From positions 51,936,363-52,000,362 of the forward strand of contig CM036756.1 in assembly GCA_020796225.1 (NCBI GenBank): a DNA stretch of 64,000 bases, written 5' to 3'. Numbering within the stretch: the stretch's first letter is position 1; every line of letters begins with the position of its first letter. Source of the DNA: Arion vulgaris (lineage: Eukaryota > Mollusca > Gastropoda > Stylommatophora > Arionidae). Below, piece after piece: positions 44,546-56,468 of the stretch. The notes under the pieces were generated by a model. That model had not been told where the DNA came from. It searched no databases and worked only from the letters and a program-made list of their open reading frames with translations. The position numbers and the translations under genes were made by a program.

Positions 44546-44959
44546 TAAGAGGCTAACAAGAAAGAAAGAGCTAGAGATATTATGAACGACAAACAAAACT
44601 ACAAGTAATTCAATGGATAGAATTCCCATACTTTGTTTTAATCAGTACATATCTCTTTATAACCAGCTTGCACTATCTCCAATAGCAGGACAGTTTGAAT
44701 AAATATTATTCATTCTCAATTGAATAATATCTAGAGATTTCTTATATGAACAAACACCAACAGGTGGTAAGCATACATTTTATTACAAATACCAACAGGT
44801 GGTAAGCATACATTTTATACTTCTTCTTCTTCTTTCACGAAATATAATACTGTATAATTAAAGCCAACAGTTTCTACATTTGAAACATGTCTGAAAAATT
44901 GTTATCCACATCCTCAAGGCAGAGGTAACATTAAAGGACACATGCATTCTGTTTGAGTG

Positions 44960-45275
44960 ACCAATCCTAGAAAGCTCTGGTCATCTACTGCATCTGGTAC
45001 TATCTCCAGCCGTCTCAACCTGCCTTGTTCCTGGATACAGATAGTCCTGGGTATTAGAGTGGGGTTGACAAACAGCGCAACTTTTGCTTACTTAAATCCA
45101 AATACAGCGCAAGCTATAGTTTCAGATTACAAATTCATGTATGTCCCACCTGTAGTAGGGGATTGCATTTCAGGTTTGGACTCTACATTCACCTCTGTAC
45201 ACACCAGAGGCGCAACAGCACACATCTAATGTTGATGTCATCATCGATTGCAATGGAAGGCTTATTATTATAACA
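44960..45275 (+). mobile_element. Second copy of the non-autonomous LINE derivative
   Basis: It shares with 5169-5657 the block CATCTGGTACTATCTCCAGC and the junction into AATCCAAATACAGCGCAAGC. Unlike that copy it keeps the zinc-finger-coding end (GTAGTAGGGGATTGCATTTC) before the CATCGATTGCAATGG tail and TTATTATTATAA. Confidence 0.78.
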
Positions 45276-45798
45276 CAGTAGGTTGGGGATTCGGTGAATA
45301 TATTAAGAACGTGCTACATAATTCAAGGAAATCAATTACAAATCTTAATAAGAAATAATCTAAAATAATATACATGTAAAATGTCATGTAGCACTTGAGA
45401 ATTATGTTTATCATCGTTTATTTTTCCAATCTTGTGATATTGAAATTAAACAAGAAATATCACTCAATGATCTTTCATTTTGGATGTATATGTTGTAAAA
45501 TCTGATACTATTTGGTAACAGAAATATGTGTATTTGGTTTAAGCATCACAGAACTAATAATTTCAATGACATGCATGACTGGTTTCAGGTAATCAATACA
45601 TCTCATCAGGTTCACATGGATTTCTGTAGAGTAATAAGACCGTTGTGTTACCTCTGAAGACAGTGAAGGCTCATCGCATGGCCAGGGACATCGGTAAAAT
45701 GGTAAGCAGACCTCATGCAAAAATTAGTCAGAAGTGCAATACCAGGTGCCCTGACTTCTGCCTGAATTGACAGCAGGCGTTTGCAGACGAAAAAGACA
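45276..45798. other. No recognised feature
   Basis: AT-rich, no repeat or exon identified. Confidence 0.5.
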
Positions 45799-46590
45799 TG
45801 TAATGAAACTGTTGTTTAATACGACTGTAGTGTAATGAGACTGTTGTGTAATGAGACTTGTGTAATGAGACTTGTGTAATGACACAATTGTATAATGAGA
45901 CTGCTATGTAATGAGACTGTTGTGTAATGAGAATGCTGTGTAATGAGAATGTAATGTAAAGAGATTGTTGTGTAATGAGAATGTAATGTAAAGAGATTGT
46001 TGTGTAAAGAAATTGTTGTGTAATGAGACTGTTGTGTAATAAGATTGTTGTGTGATGAGAATGTAATGTAATGAGACTGTTGTGTAATGAGACTGTTGTA
46101 TAATGAGACTGTTGTATAATAAGATTTTGTGTAAGAATTGTTGTGTGATGAGACTGTAGTGTACTGAAGTATGTAATGAGACTTGTGTAATGAGACTTTT
46201 GTAATAAGACTGTTGTATAATGAGACTGTTGTGTAATGAGACTGTTGTATAATAAGACTGTTGCGTAATGATACTGTCATGTAATAAGAATGTAATGTAA
46301 TGAGATTGCTGTGTAATGAGACTGTTGTGTAATGTTACTTGTGTAATGAGACTGTTGTATAATGAGACTGTTATATAATGAGACTGTTGTATAATGAGAA
46401 TGTTGTGTAATGAGACGGTTGTGTAATGAGACTGTTGTGTAATGAGACTGTTGTATAATGAGACTGTTGCGTAATGAGACTGTTGTGTAATGAGACTGTT
46501 GCATAATGAGACTGTTGCGTAATGAGACTGTTGCATAATGAGACTGTTCTGTAATGAGACTGTAGTATAATGATACTGCTGTGTTATCTC
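45799..46590. repeat. 16-bp minisatellite next to a LINE 3' end
   Basis: The unit is GACTGTTGTGTAATGA, about 49 copies, with many substitutions and some indels. The - strand is open for up to 234 codons because 16 is not a multiple of three and the unit has no stop in those frames; these frames are not genes. The array begins where the LINE at 46600-46962 (- strand) ends. Confidence 0.92.
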
Positions 46591-46599
46591 TCTCACTCG

Positions 46600-46962
46600 C
46601 ATGATCACCGCTTAGACTAATGTACCAGATTTCCACATAAATCCTGCTGGTATTTTTAGGGACTCCATCCCTCCGTACAGCTTCTCATTTATTTCGGTAT
46701 TTTCCGACCAGATTTCGTTTCTCGGGCCTGCTAGCAGTGGGAAGTCTTGTAGTAGGTGCTCTGTCGTCATGTTCGCCTTTCCACAGTGACACAGGCTAGT
46801 TGTGCCAATTTTAAATTTGTTGTAAATGTTGGACCGGAGTCTGTTATGGCCGGTACGGAGGTGGAATATGACAACTTGTTTGCTACAGACAAGACCATAG
46901 TATCCATCTTTGGCGCTGTGTACTGCTGTGTTATGAGGCAGGCGTGATATTGACCACATCAC
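46600..46962 (-). mobile_element. LINE C-terminus with zinc-knuckle motif
   Basis: The - strand encodes LRTGHNRLRSNIYNKFKIG, then CHCGKANMTTEHLLQDFP (Cys-Cys-His with the last Cys position changed to Phe) and FMWKSGTLV. This matches I-type LINE termini. Confidence 0.82.
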
Positions 46963-47089
46963 CCATTATGTGTTTAGTTTAGTTAGTTGGTTCCTTTCGT
47001 GCCAAAGGCGGCACATAGGGCAGAGGTTTTAGATCTCCATGTGATGCGGTTCTTTGCGGTCCATTATGTGTAGAAGGCACAAAACTAAT

Positions 47090-47200
47090 CGTGTGCAGAT
47101 GACCAATAAAAAAAAGGGGCCTAACACTATATTACCCAATATACCTTGATGTATACAAAAGGGTTCCTTTACCTTAATTTGTACATATTATCTACCGTCT
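47090..47200 (+). mobile_element. SINE body remnant
   Basis: ACACTATATTACCCAATATACC and GGGTTCCTTTACCTTA match the 3' body of the SINE copies at 15200 and 61180. Confidence 0.45.
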
Positions 47201-47348
47201 ACTGAATGAAGTTGTATATGAGGAGAGTACATTATCTGTATGCTTCATGTTAACAGAATATTTCAACTGAAGTATAATAATAGATAATTATTCTCATTCC
47301 TATTGAATAATGGATGCCAATTTTTGTGACAGATTAAATGACATATCT

Positions 47349-47592
47349 TCTTCTTTGCGTTTGTTCTTTATGACCAATTTTAATCACTCTTTGTGATATG
47401 TTTGATCTTTGCCAAGAACGTGTATACGTTGCACATTGGTTTGGTAGGCCACTAAACACATAGACTTCTACATGTTTACGACATGTACATCCGATTTCAG
47501 CCAAACCTCCTTAGTCGCTCTTACAACATGGGCAGGTAACAGTGGTTATATTGTTTACACCCCAAATTTGTGCCCCGGTAACCACTCGGGTG
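47349..47592 (-). mobile_element. GAA-tailed SINE with 13-bp TSD
   Basis: Same family and orientation as 42206-42463. AAATGACATATCT at 47336-47348 and 47593-47605 is an exact target-site duplication. The hairpin motif is at 47509-47530 with two changes. Confidence 0.92.
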
Positions 47593-47865
47593 AAATGACA
47601 TATCTATTTTGTTCTAGATGTATTTCTCTACAAACATAACACAGTCAATTCCCTAGTTGCAAGTAGAAGAATTCAAGTGCATATGAAGTGTTTTTACAAA
47701 TGATGGCAAGTTAGATTGAAACAAGAATCCAGAAGGCAAACAACATAAATTACCAAATAGCATCAACACTGCTATTATACGATCAAAGATGAGAGTTAGT
47801 AGTTTGTACCTACACTAGGCTACCAGAATTAGATATAAACAGTCCATGAAAGACATAAACATCCT

Positions 47866-48000
47866 ATCACCCTTGACTGTTCCATGAAGGATTGTTTTTG
47901 AGAGGAAAGTCATGTCTGTTGACATGTCTGAACCATACAAGCTTATGGCGCTTTACCACTGCCAGAAGTGCTTCCTGCTGATCTGCCAGCTTAGGTATCT
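47866..48000 (-). mobile_element. LINE C-terminal remnant
   Basis: The - strand reads LADQQEALLAVVKRHKLVWF, then RHVNRHDFPLK, a common LINE post-RT motif in degraded form. 47606-47865 and 48001-48830 contain no other recognisable feature except a TA microsatellite at 48497-48534. Confidence 0.65.
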
Positions 48001-48490
48001 TATTATCAACAAATTCATTTTTTTTAAAAATTATTTGTAAGTGATTTGCACATCCTTCTATAGCATTTACATTCAAAGGCATGAAAAATGATTATTAACA
48101 AACAGCTAATTTTCAAAACAAACAATTTCATCAAAGTTTGTACAATTTATATCTACACTCCTTTATTGTATGTATTTAAAATGATAAGAATTCTGAAGAT
48201 ATGACCAATAAATATAAATGTTTCAAATGCTGACTTAAGATAATAAAGAATCAACAGTTCAAATCATCAGCATTAGTTTCTAATGAAAGCATAACCAAGC
48301 AACAAGAATAGAAACATTCATAAACTCATACTAACAAAATAATGCTTATATTATGCAGGTGAATAATTGTGAATTAAAGAAGTAGATTAAAACATTTTGA
48401 AGATAGTGCATGCGAGGAGGAAGGGACGGGAGGGGAGGGTGTTTCAAAAACCTTCCCAAAAAGCAGAAGTAACAAACTAGCAGAGTAGTA

Positions 48491-48538
<48 letters not shown>

Positions 48539-48831
48539 CACTTGACAAAATGTACTTTATCAAAGAACCAATTTCAAAATAATAACTATGACAATCACAA
48601 ATATATTCTTAAATGATAAACGCTTTCAGTGCCCTTTTTTCTATTTCTTAACAGATCCAAGGACACCTTGATGTCAGTTGCACTAAATGTATTTACCCAC
48701 AATCTGAGTAATCCTAGTGTCTAGGTGTGTACATATATCTTTCCATTTTAGATGGAAATTTTCCATCTCCCAGCATCTCCCTGTGTGTCCTTACCAATTT
48801 CACACCTCGCACTGTTGAACATTAACTCTTA

Positions 48832-48901
48832 GTGGACCAGGGCAAAAGCCATTTAGAGTAAAAATGTAACTTAGTGTGGCTCCTGGTCCACGAGGAGTTA
48901 A
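48832..48901. mobile_element. Very short TTAA MITE
   Basis: TTAACTCTTAGTGGACCAGG and the reversed right end TTAACTCCTCGTGGACCAGG match at 18 of 20 bases and are bounded by TTAA. The 70-bp element is essentially a hairpin with a short loop. Confidence 0.75.
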
Positions 48902-49304
48902 TATATATTTGTTATCCCATATAAAATCATGAGACACTACTGTGTTGTAGTTTGATTGGGGACAATCAAAGGCTAGCGAGCAAACCGTACACAAAACTGG
49001 ACGGCAGACAAACGAAGTAGTTCAAAAAAAGACTGGTAAACTGGGCAGATGACGCTCAACTTCCCGGGAGGGAAGGTTGTCTAAGGGTAGCTACACTAAA
49101 AGAAAATAACAATCTGCTGCCTTGCAGGTCGGCTGGGGACAGCCAAAGGCTGACGGAAAGCAAACCCAGTAAATGCTGGCTAAAACAGGACACATCACTC
49201 GACAATAAGCGCCAGAGGTCCAAATGGCGCTGAAGATGTGACAAAACACACCCATGCTAAGGCTGCATGAATCAGATTTCCACATGAATTGCATGACGGG
49301 AGTG

Positions 49305-51370
49305 TAGTGACAGAAGGCCAAGCATATATCTCATCTTCACAATGGGGGTATCTCTAGTGCAGCCCAGGACTAGTGCATACCTTCATTCTGAACCCGTTCG
49401 AGTCGTCACATTGTGATCTTGATATCGTAAGAATTCAGAGTCCGTAATCTACCACTGACATTACCAGTCGATCGAACAAAAGGGCAAGTAGTCTCTGCTC
49501 AAGGTGTGCGGCCACCATAACTTTGAGAGCCACAAGACCACGCTTGCACCGTTGTATCATCTGTTCAATATGGTGTTTGAAAGATAGACTACGATCAAAG
49601 GTTATTCCAAGATAGCGCAGCCTGTCTCTGCGCTCGATGGTATGTTCATCAAAGATTACACGGGTAGGTCAGCCTTGACGATGTGATTATTCAACGAGCA
49701 CCACAACATACACGCTTTTTCAGGATTGACCGGAGAGCGAGACTTCTACAACAACCTGAGAATGTTTTCTCGTAATGTTGTCAACCATCTCTCGTCTATC
49801 TGACCCAGTCCTATATATTAAGAAATCATCTGCAAATGTCAATGTCCGACCCAATCCGGTTGGCTGAATTTTAACTACATTTGCTGTGTAAATATTAAAC
49901 AACACAGGTGATAGAGGAGAACCCTGGGTAATCCCGGCATATACTTGCAGGATCCGATGTCCATGTTCCTAAACGTAGTGCAACGGTTCTCTCCATTAAA
50001 GAAGCAGCTATCCAGTTCACCAGCCAAGGATTAACCACATTTAATCAAAGAACGCACCATTATTGAAAAATTCACCTTGTTATAAGCATCCTCCAAGTCG
50101 ATGGACACAGCAAATCTCTTGCTTGGATTGGAAGCCTTCATAAACATCATATGCAAACATGCCAGCATTATCCCATGTCCCTTTCATTGGCCGGTAGCTA
50201 CCCAAAGCGTCAGGGAGGATGCAGTCATTCTCTAAGTGACACATTACCTTTCTGGCCACTATCTTCTCTAGTAATTTGCCATATACATTTTGCAAGGTGA
50301 GTATGCGGTAGCTGCTGAGCAGTTTAGGATCCTTCCCAAACCAAGGCATATATGCGGGTTACTGCGGATAAGAGACATCCACTACACAAGAACACTAATG
50401 ATGTTAAGGGCACGAGAATCAAGCATGGCATGTCATGAATGGCCCAGGCTGAGAGAACAATTGGCCAGGTGACTACGGTTGCGACCCTACCAAAAGGGGA
50501 AGAATGGATCCCAACAGATGGTAGCATGATCAACTATCTCAATGTTATCATTACTCTTGGAAGAGAATGTAGAGATTGGGGCAACATGAAGGCTGATCTC
50601 GCAGTTAAGAAGCTGATAGAAGATAATGCAAGGGATGATGATGTTGTTGTAAATACCGATGGGTCGGTTCAACGTGGTGAGAAATCCGGCTGGGGTTTCT
50701 TGGCTAATGCGCATGGTAGGGTTGTTGCAGAGCGAAGTGGGGCATACAGGACAACTACTTCTAGTATGAGGATGGAGGTTGAGGCCGTTACTGCTGCCCT
50801 CCATTGGATCTCTGGGACTTCATTTACTGGGGCAGTTGTTGTATCTGACTCTCAGTCGATGCACAAGATCCAGAAAGGCAGGTTTCGGTATGAGTGGATG
50901 TCGTCTATAGAAGTTTCTAACCTCCAGCAGCTTACATGGATATACTGTCCTGGGCATGCGGGTGTTTACGGTAACAAGAGAGCGGACAGGCTTGCATCAA
51001 CAGCATCGATTGTTGGGGAGTTGAAGATGGATAAGGGGATATTCTTCGGTCTCTTCGCGACTGTCTGTTGGATGAGGACACTAAAATCGATGTTGAATCG
51101 ATGAAGCGATTTAGGCAGTTTGGAGTTACCCGTTGTTCAAGTCGAACTGGATGCCTGAGAGGCAGAGTGAGAGGTGTGTTTAATCAGCGTGCCACGGGAA
51201 CCATCAGCATGCATACTCTTTAATGTCTGTTGGGGGAGACTGAGCACCTATGGGTCTGCCCGGAGTGCAAATGACGTCAGTTTAGTAACCAATAACCACA
51301 TGAATAAGATTTATGGGAGAATCTGGTACATCGGTCTAAGCGGTGATCACGAGAGAAAGATGATGAAAAA
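49305..51370 (+). mobile_element. I-like LINE with an inverted 5' segment
   Basis: 49305-50349 encodes RT on the - strand: SYRILTLQNVYGKLLEKIVA (about 50310), RTLTFADDFLIYRTGS (about 49815-49860), then the thumb to DTPIVKMRYMLG. From 50350 to 51370 the rest lies on the + strand: RNase H (VVVNTDGSVQRGEKSGW at 50640; SSMRMEVEAVTAALHWI; VVSDSQSMHKIQ; CPGHAGVYGNKRADRLAS) and the 3' end. The two halves are nearly contiguous in the protein, so this is one element with its 5' part flipped. Confidence 0.85.
50439..51104 (+). pseudogene. LINE RNase H open frame
   Basis: 221 codons, uninterrupted. The D-E-D acidic residues (NTDGS, MEVEAV, VSDSQ) and the final HAG...NKRAD are all present. It begins just downstream of the inversion point, so it has no RT on the same strand. 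Confidence 0.85.
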
Positions 51371-52221
51371 TAAATGAACACTATACCACAAAGATAGTCA
51401 TGCACTCAGCCTACTCTAATTACCATTAGCCCAAAACTTGAATCATATATTTTAATTACAAGTTCTATGTTGTCTGCTTCGTTGTACTTCACATTGTGAA
51501 ACACTTGGTGTCATTTATAAAACATAAGTATAAATCACACATAAATATACATACTGAGTAACAAGCAACAAAGTATTGGAATATGCTGGTATCACCTATA
51601 ACAAAGGATAGCCGAATCATACAGAGAGCTGGCTTCTTGCAAACAGAACTTTGTGACTATGCTTTCTTCACTACAAGAAAGTCTGCAAACAAGATATCAA
51701 GGTGCTGGGCATGAATACAGCAAATTTGAAAGAGCCTGACAAGAGATAGGCTTAGTTGGAAGTAAATTCTGCATACTGGTCTGAGAATTGGTGAAGTCAG
51801 ATTAAGGCAGCCGATCTAAAGTGTGCTAGCAAAAATCATAAAAATATAATATACCCCCCATTGCCTCTTGAGACTCATGCACGTGTGTGTGTGTGTGTGT
51901 GTGTGTATATTTAAAAAAAAAAAAAAGGTTTAAAACTGTGTGACTGTTGCTTTGTATTATTGATACATACTGTGATGTAAATAGATTCTTGTCCTCATTG
52001 AGAAGAAAAATCAGAACTGGGGAGTACATCTCAAAATATAAGCAAAACAAATTGGCATGACTTTCAACTAGGATATTTTCAAAACTATGTTGTCAGCAGT
52101 TACTTTAATTCTGTTTCCAGTATAACACATGCATTTACATCTTCAATAAAACATTTTAAGACAAGTACTTCATTGCTGATTTAGATAATGATTCATAATG
52201 CTGACTTGAAGTGTAAACATG
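51371..52221. other. No gene; GT microsatellite and A run
   Basis: A GT repeat lies at 51883-51906 and an A run at 51913-51926. The rest is AT-rich without recognised features. Confidence 0.6.
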
Positions 52222-52233
52222 GTTTATGATAGC

Positions 52234-53319
52234 TTTCTTTCTTCTTTCTTTCTTTCTCGAATCCTGTATGCCTCACAGCGTCAGGTCAGGAAGAGATTTC
52301 TAAAACGGGCCCTAGTATGCGCTCGTAGATAGTCTCTTTCGTCGCCTCTGTTATCTCTGAGGTCCATCTTTTGCGTGGCCGGCCTTTTGCTTTGTACCCA
52401 TTGTATCGGAGCAGCATTGCTCTTTGGGGTGCACTGTCTGATGGTAATCTGCTTACGTGACCGAACCATTTAATTTGTTGTTTCTTGATGAAGTCTAGTA
52501 CTGATGTTGTACCCACTTTTTCCTGATGTCTTCATTTCTCAACCGGTCTCTTCTTGTTACACCCAGCATTCTGCGAGACACTTCATCTCTGTTGTGACTA
52601 GTTTTCTTCTATCGTTGTTGTCAGCGTCCAGGTTTGGCACTGGTAACATAATGTGGGAGAAAGATTGTGTTGAACATTGCTCTTTTTGTGTTCATGGTGA
52701 CGTGTTTGCATCTTAAAATTGGCGCCATTTGCCCTATCATTTGGTTTGCTTTGTTGCATCTGTGTTGAATTTCATTAGTTATTCTTCCATTTGCTGAAAA
52801 AATGCTCCCAGGTATGTGAAATCTTTTGCTTGATTTAGTAGATGATTATCGATGGAGATGTTGGTAGTGTTTTCCTCTCTGGCGAATGTCATTACTTCTG
52901 TTTTGTCGATGTTAATTCTCATGTTGTATTCGTTACATGCTAACTGGAGTCTGTTGATGTGTTGTTGTAGCTGTTCTTCTGTTGTTGATATGATTGCCTG
53001 ATCGTCTGCAAAAGAAATTCATTTAAGAGTTCTCCGAGGTTGTTTCCTTCGCTGGTGTTAGCTATTTTACAAATGTGGTCAATGTACGTGATGAATAGCA
53101 GCGGAGATAGTACGCAACCTTGTCTTACTCCTGACCCTACGTGAAACTTTTCTGATAATCCTGTATTTGTTCTAATCGTACATTGGCTGTCAGTATAAAT
53201 GTTCTTGCAAAGGTTGATTAGGTGTTCATTAACCCCATAGGTTGTTAGTATTTTCCACAACTTGTGCCTATCTACGCGGTCGAACGCTTTTTCCTGATCT
53301 ACAAATGCAACGTGTAAAT
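52234..53319 (-). mobile_element. 5'-truncated RTE-like LINE with 12-bp TSD
   Basis: On the - strand: VAFVDQEKAFDRVDRHKLW (motif A), VRQGCVLSPLLFITYI (motif B'), a FADDQA-like motif at about 53000 with a frameshift, RINIDKTEVM, IKWFGHVSRLPSDSAPQRAM and GRPRKRW. A GAAA-rich tail lies at 52234-52260. GTTTATGATAGC at 52222-52233 and 53320-53331 is the target-site duplication. Confidence 0.92.
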
Positions 53320-53469
53320 GTTTATGATAGCATCTCACCATTTATGTATAAGAATAACTGTCAAGAAAATAGAAGTGAAGATGGTCAAGGAAATGCCAGA
53401 TAAAGCATGAATGCTTATTACATCTTATGATGATTTGTTACAAAGATATTTTCATCACTTTAAAAAAAA

Positions 53470-53675
53470 GGTATTAAGGCAAAAAATTGACTTCATTGCA
53501 CCTGGTTTCCCCATATGGCTCTGTCCCTGTCGGCAGAAATGGTACACCATCTGCAACAATCTTAGGTATCTCTTGAAAAAATTTCACATGTGACTCAGTC
53601 CGGATTCAAACCCACAACCTTCAGAATGATAGACAAACGTCCTAACCACTTCGCCATAGTCTCCCCCCTTTTTTT
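53470..53675 (-). mobile_element. tRNA-derived SINE
   Basis: The - strand head has an A box (TATGGCGAAGTGGTTAGG) and a B box (GGTTTGAATCC, 53593-53603) at tRNA-like spacing, then an unrelated body and a T/A-rich end. The head resembles a decayed tRNA but has no matched acceptor stem. Confidence 0.72.
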
Positions 53676-54344
53676 CCCTTTAAGAGATACAACACTCTGT
53701 TGAAAACCATCTTGGAAAGCAGGATACAAAGGGAAGACAGAGATACAATTAGGATTTTGTATTAGGAATGGACAATAGACTAGCATTGTGTACTGTCAGG
53801 GTAAGGGATGGATCTTATTGGAGAGCCATTACAGACAACTTTAATGAGGAGATGGCACATGATTGATTGATTTGTAACAATAATTATTTGTAAAGTTTCT
53901 TAGATAAAAAGGTAATAATAATCTCATTGTATAGAATACTGTAGAAGTGTGAAGTGTTACTTTTCAAAATGAAGTGTTCAGCTTCCCTTCCTTATGTTTT
54001 CTTCCTTTTCTTAACTCAGTGAGCTAGCTACCGACTTTTAGTTAGGTCAACTGAATTAAAGTCTAAACCAGGAAGCAATCACAGTTAAATAAGAGATCTA
54101 GCTACTTGATTTTTCCAGCACTCAGTTTCTTACAAGCTCATAAATAAGTTTGATCAGTCTGTTGATACATAAAATAATGATGTACATGTACATCAACAAA
54201 AAACTATACATCTCCATTTATATCCTCTCTCTGTTACCATACCCCCAATTAGTGAACTTTATTCAGTATTCTGCTTGTCTTTCCTCACTATGTCTCAGGT
54301 GTTATAAATGGGTTGTTTTCTTTACTGTAGTAGGACTGAATAAT

Positions 54345-55150
54345 ATCATCAGGTGTTGTGCCGGCAGGTGTAGGCAATCATGGATCTCCACAAATCTTTG
54401 TCCTTGGTATTTGCTATCATCTCAGATGTTTACGCTCTACTGTGCCATGAAGTCATGCTATCCAAAATTTTCTCTCTGTCTTCCTCTGTCTCGTCTACCC
54501 TCGATTTTACCGGTTGTTACAATGTTTTCTAAACCTCCCCTCCTCATCACATGTCTAAAAAATTATAACTGCCTCTTTCTTGTATTGATGATAAGCTTTC
54601 TCTGTGTTTTGACCTCATTCAATACCTCAACATTAGTCATTTTAGCAGTCCATGGGATTTTTATCACTCTTCTGTAAAACCACATCTCTGTGGCCCTCAG
54701 AGATTTTTCTATCTGTGTTTTTATTGTCCATGACTCGCATCCACGTCAGTATTGGTTCTATGTAGCACTGAATAACTCACATTCTAATCTCAATTGACAA
54801 GGACTTGTTGCATATAATGTTTCTCATTTTCTGGAACGATGTTTTCGCTTTTGCCCTATTCTGATCTTTATTTTAGATCGGCATCTGCCATCTAATATTA
54901 CCAGGACTCCGAGGTATTTAAATTGCTGCACTTGTCTTAGATCAGTCCCATTTACTGTGATGTTGCATTTTGTCAGTCTACTTTTTTGATATGATCATAA
55001 CTTCTGTCTTCTTAATATTCAAACTCAGTCCTTTGTTGTTACTTTCTGTCACAACCTTATCCACCAGTTTCTGGAGTTCTATTTCATTTCTTGCTATTAA
55101 GACAGTATCATCAGCATATCTCGTTATTTATGGTATGTACAGCTACATAC
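54345..55150 (-). mobile_element. RTE/BovB-like LINE fragment
   Basis: The - strand shows YADDTVLIARNEIELQKLVD (about 55110), LSLNIKKTEVMIIS, FQKMRNIICNKSLSIEIR, a CYIEPIL motif, EMWFYRR-like and RGRQREKILD-like text with frameshifts. Stops are frequent. Confidence 0.8.
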
Positions 55151-56464
55151 AGCTATTCCAGCAATGTCCTTTATAGACCTAAAAATAGACCTGAATAATG
55201 TACTTGTCTAATAAAGCACATAAAAAGTGTTGTATGTTCAAAATTCACATGGCCAAAATTCCACAAAAGAACTAGCCAGCATACTTTTGTTTAGAAGTAT
55301 AAAGTGACAGATATTTCACATGCAAAGGCTAAGGGACATTTTCAACTCAATCCATGACTACTTCAACTCTCTCGCTACTTTCTTCACTGCCGGTTTCTTG
55401 CCTGTAATCTCAAATATATATATAAAAAGTGAGATGCTATGAACCAAGACATCCTAATGGATTTTCATCTTACTGAAATAAAAGAACATTAATGGACATC
55501 AAACAACAGTTGAAAAGACAACTAAAAATATATTACATGAATCATCTTTGTGAGCTTGAGATTCTTAGTAGGAATATAGCCTTCATGTTCTAGGCATAGC
55601 AAAAATAAATACTGAGCAACATTATTATAAACAATGAAACCAATTGTACATGAAGTTATTAACTGAAGCACACACAAATTATTCTTTAATCACTTGTTTA
55701 TCATTTATATCAGTTGAATCACTTGTTAATCATTCAATAATACATACCATTAACTACTAAAGTAACGATCAAGTGGGCATCAATCCCACCATTATCTTAG
55801 AGAACAAACTTCTTTTGTAGATAAATTCCTTTTTTTTATTAATTTTTTTATTCCTATAAAAATTGGTACAATCTTCACAATTACATCGGGACCCTCGCTA
55901 CAGTTACAGAATTTGTGCACAGCCACTGAGATCTTCCTGTTTAAGAAAGAGATCAGAGCAGACATGGTTATTCACCAATGTGCAATGTTGATGGTTCTAT
56001 CAATCATTCACTTTCTTCTGTTTTGTAGTAAACCTTTCAAATTATCAGTGTAGGCTATTAATAGTAAAATTAAAATACAATTTGTTTCGCTCTTCCATTA
56101 CATCTAATATAGATTGTTGATATATTTCCTAGCTTATTTGAGACTATACAACATATACCAATTTGACTAATGTAACTTTTTTAAAAACTATTTAGTGATA
56201 TTATTTATTTTCTTGTGCTGAGACTGTAAGAAAGTGTATCTTTTTCTTGACAACAATTGCAAGGAGCACACACACTATTTATATTCCAATTGAATTATAA
56301 GAGTCAATAATATTGGGCCTGTATCAATATATAGTCAATAATAAAGTGAAATGGATTGCTTGTTTTCATTACAACCTGCATTTTGTGCACTTCTTGCTTC
56401 TTTTCATTTCACTTATCACCTGAAATGTTTTCTAGATTTAGCATTACTATTGTTTTATTTTTCG
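55151..56464. other. AT-rich region, nothing recognised
   Basis: No exon with good splice sites, no element ends and no tandem repeat identified. It lies between the two convergent gene loci. Confidence 0.5.
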
Positions 56465-56468
56465 TTAA

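Noticed and set aside
45816..46636. Frames of 119-234 codons with HYTTVSLHN-type repeats
   Set aside because: Product of a 16-bp minisatellite read in several frames.
53590..53675. A genuine tRNA gene on the - strand
   Set aside because: A and B boxes are present but acceptor-stem pairing is poor and a SINE body follows; the same holds for 56743, 61180 and 32500.
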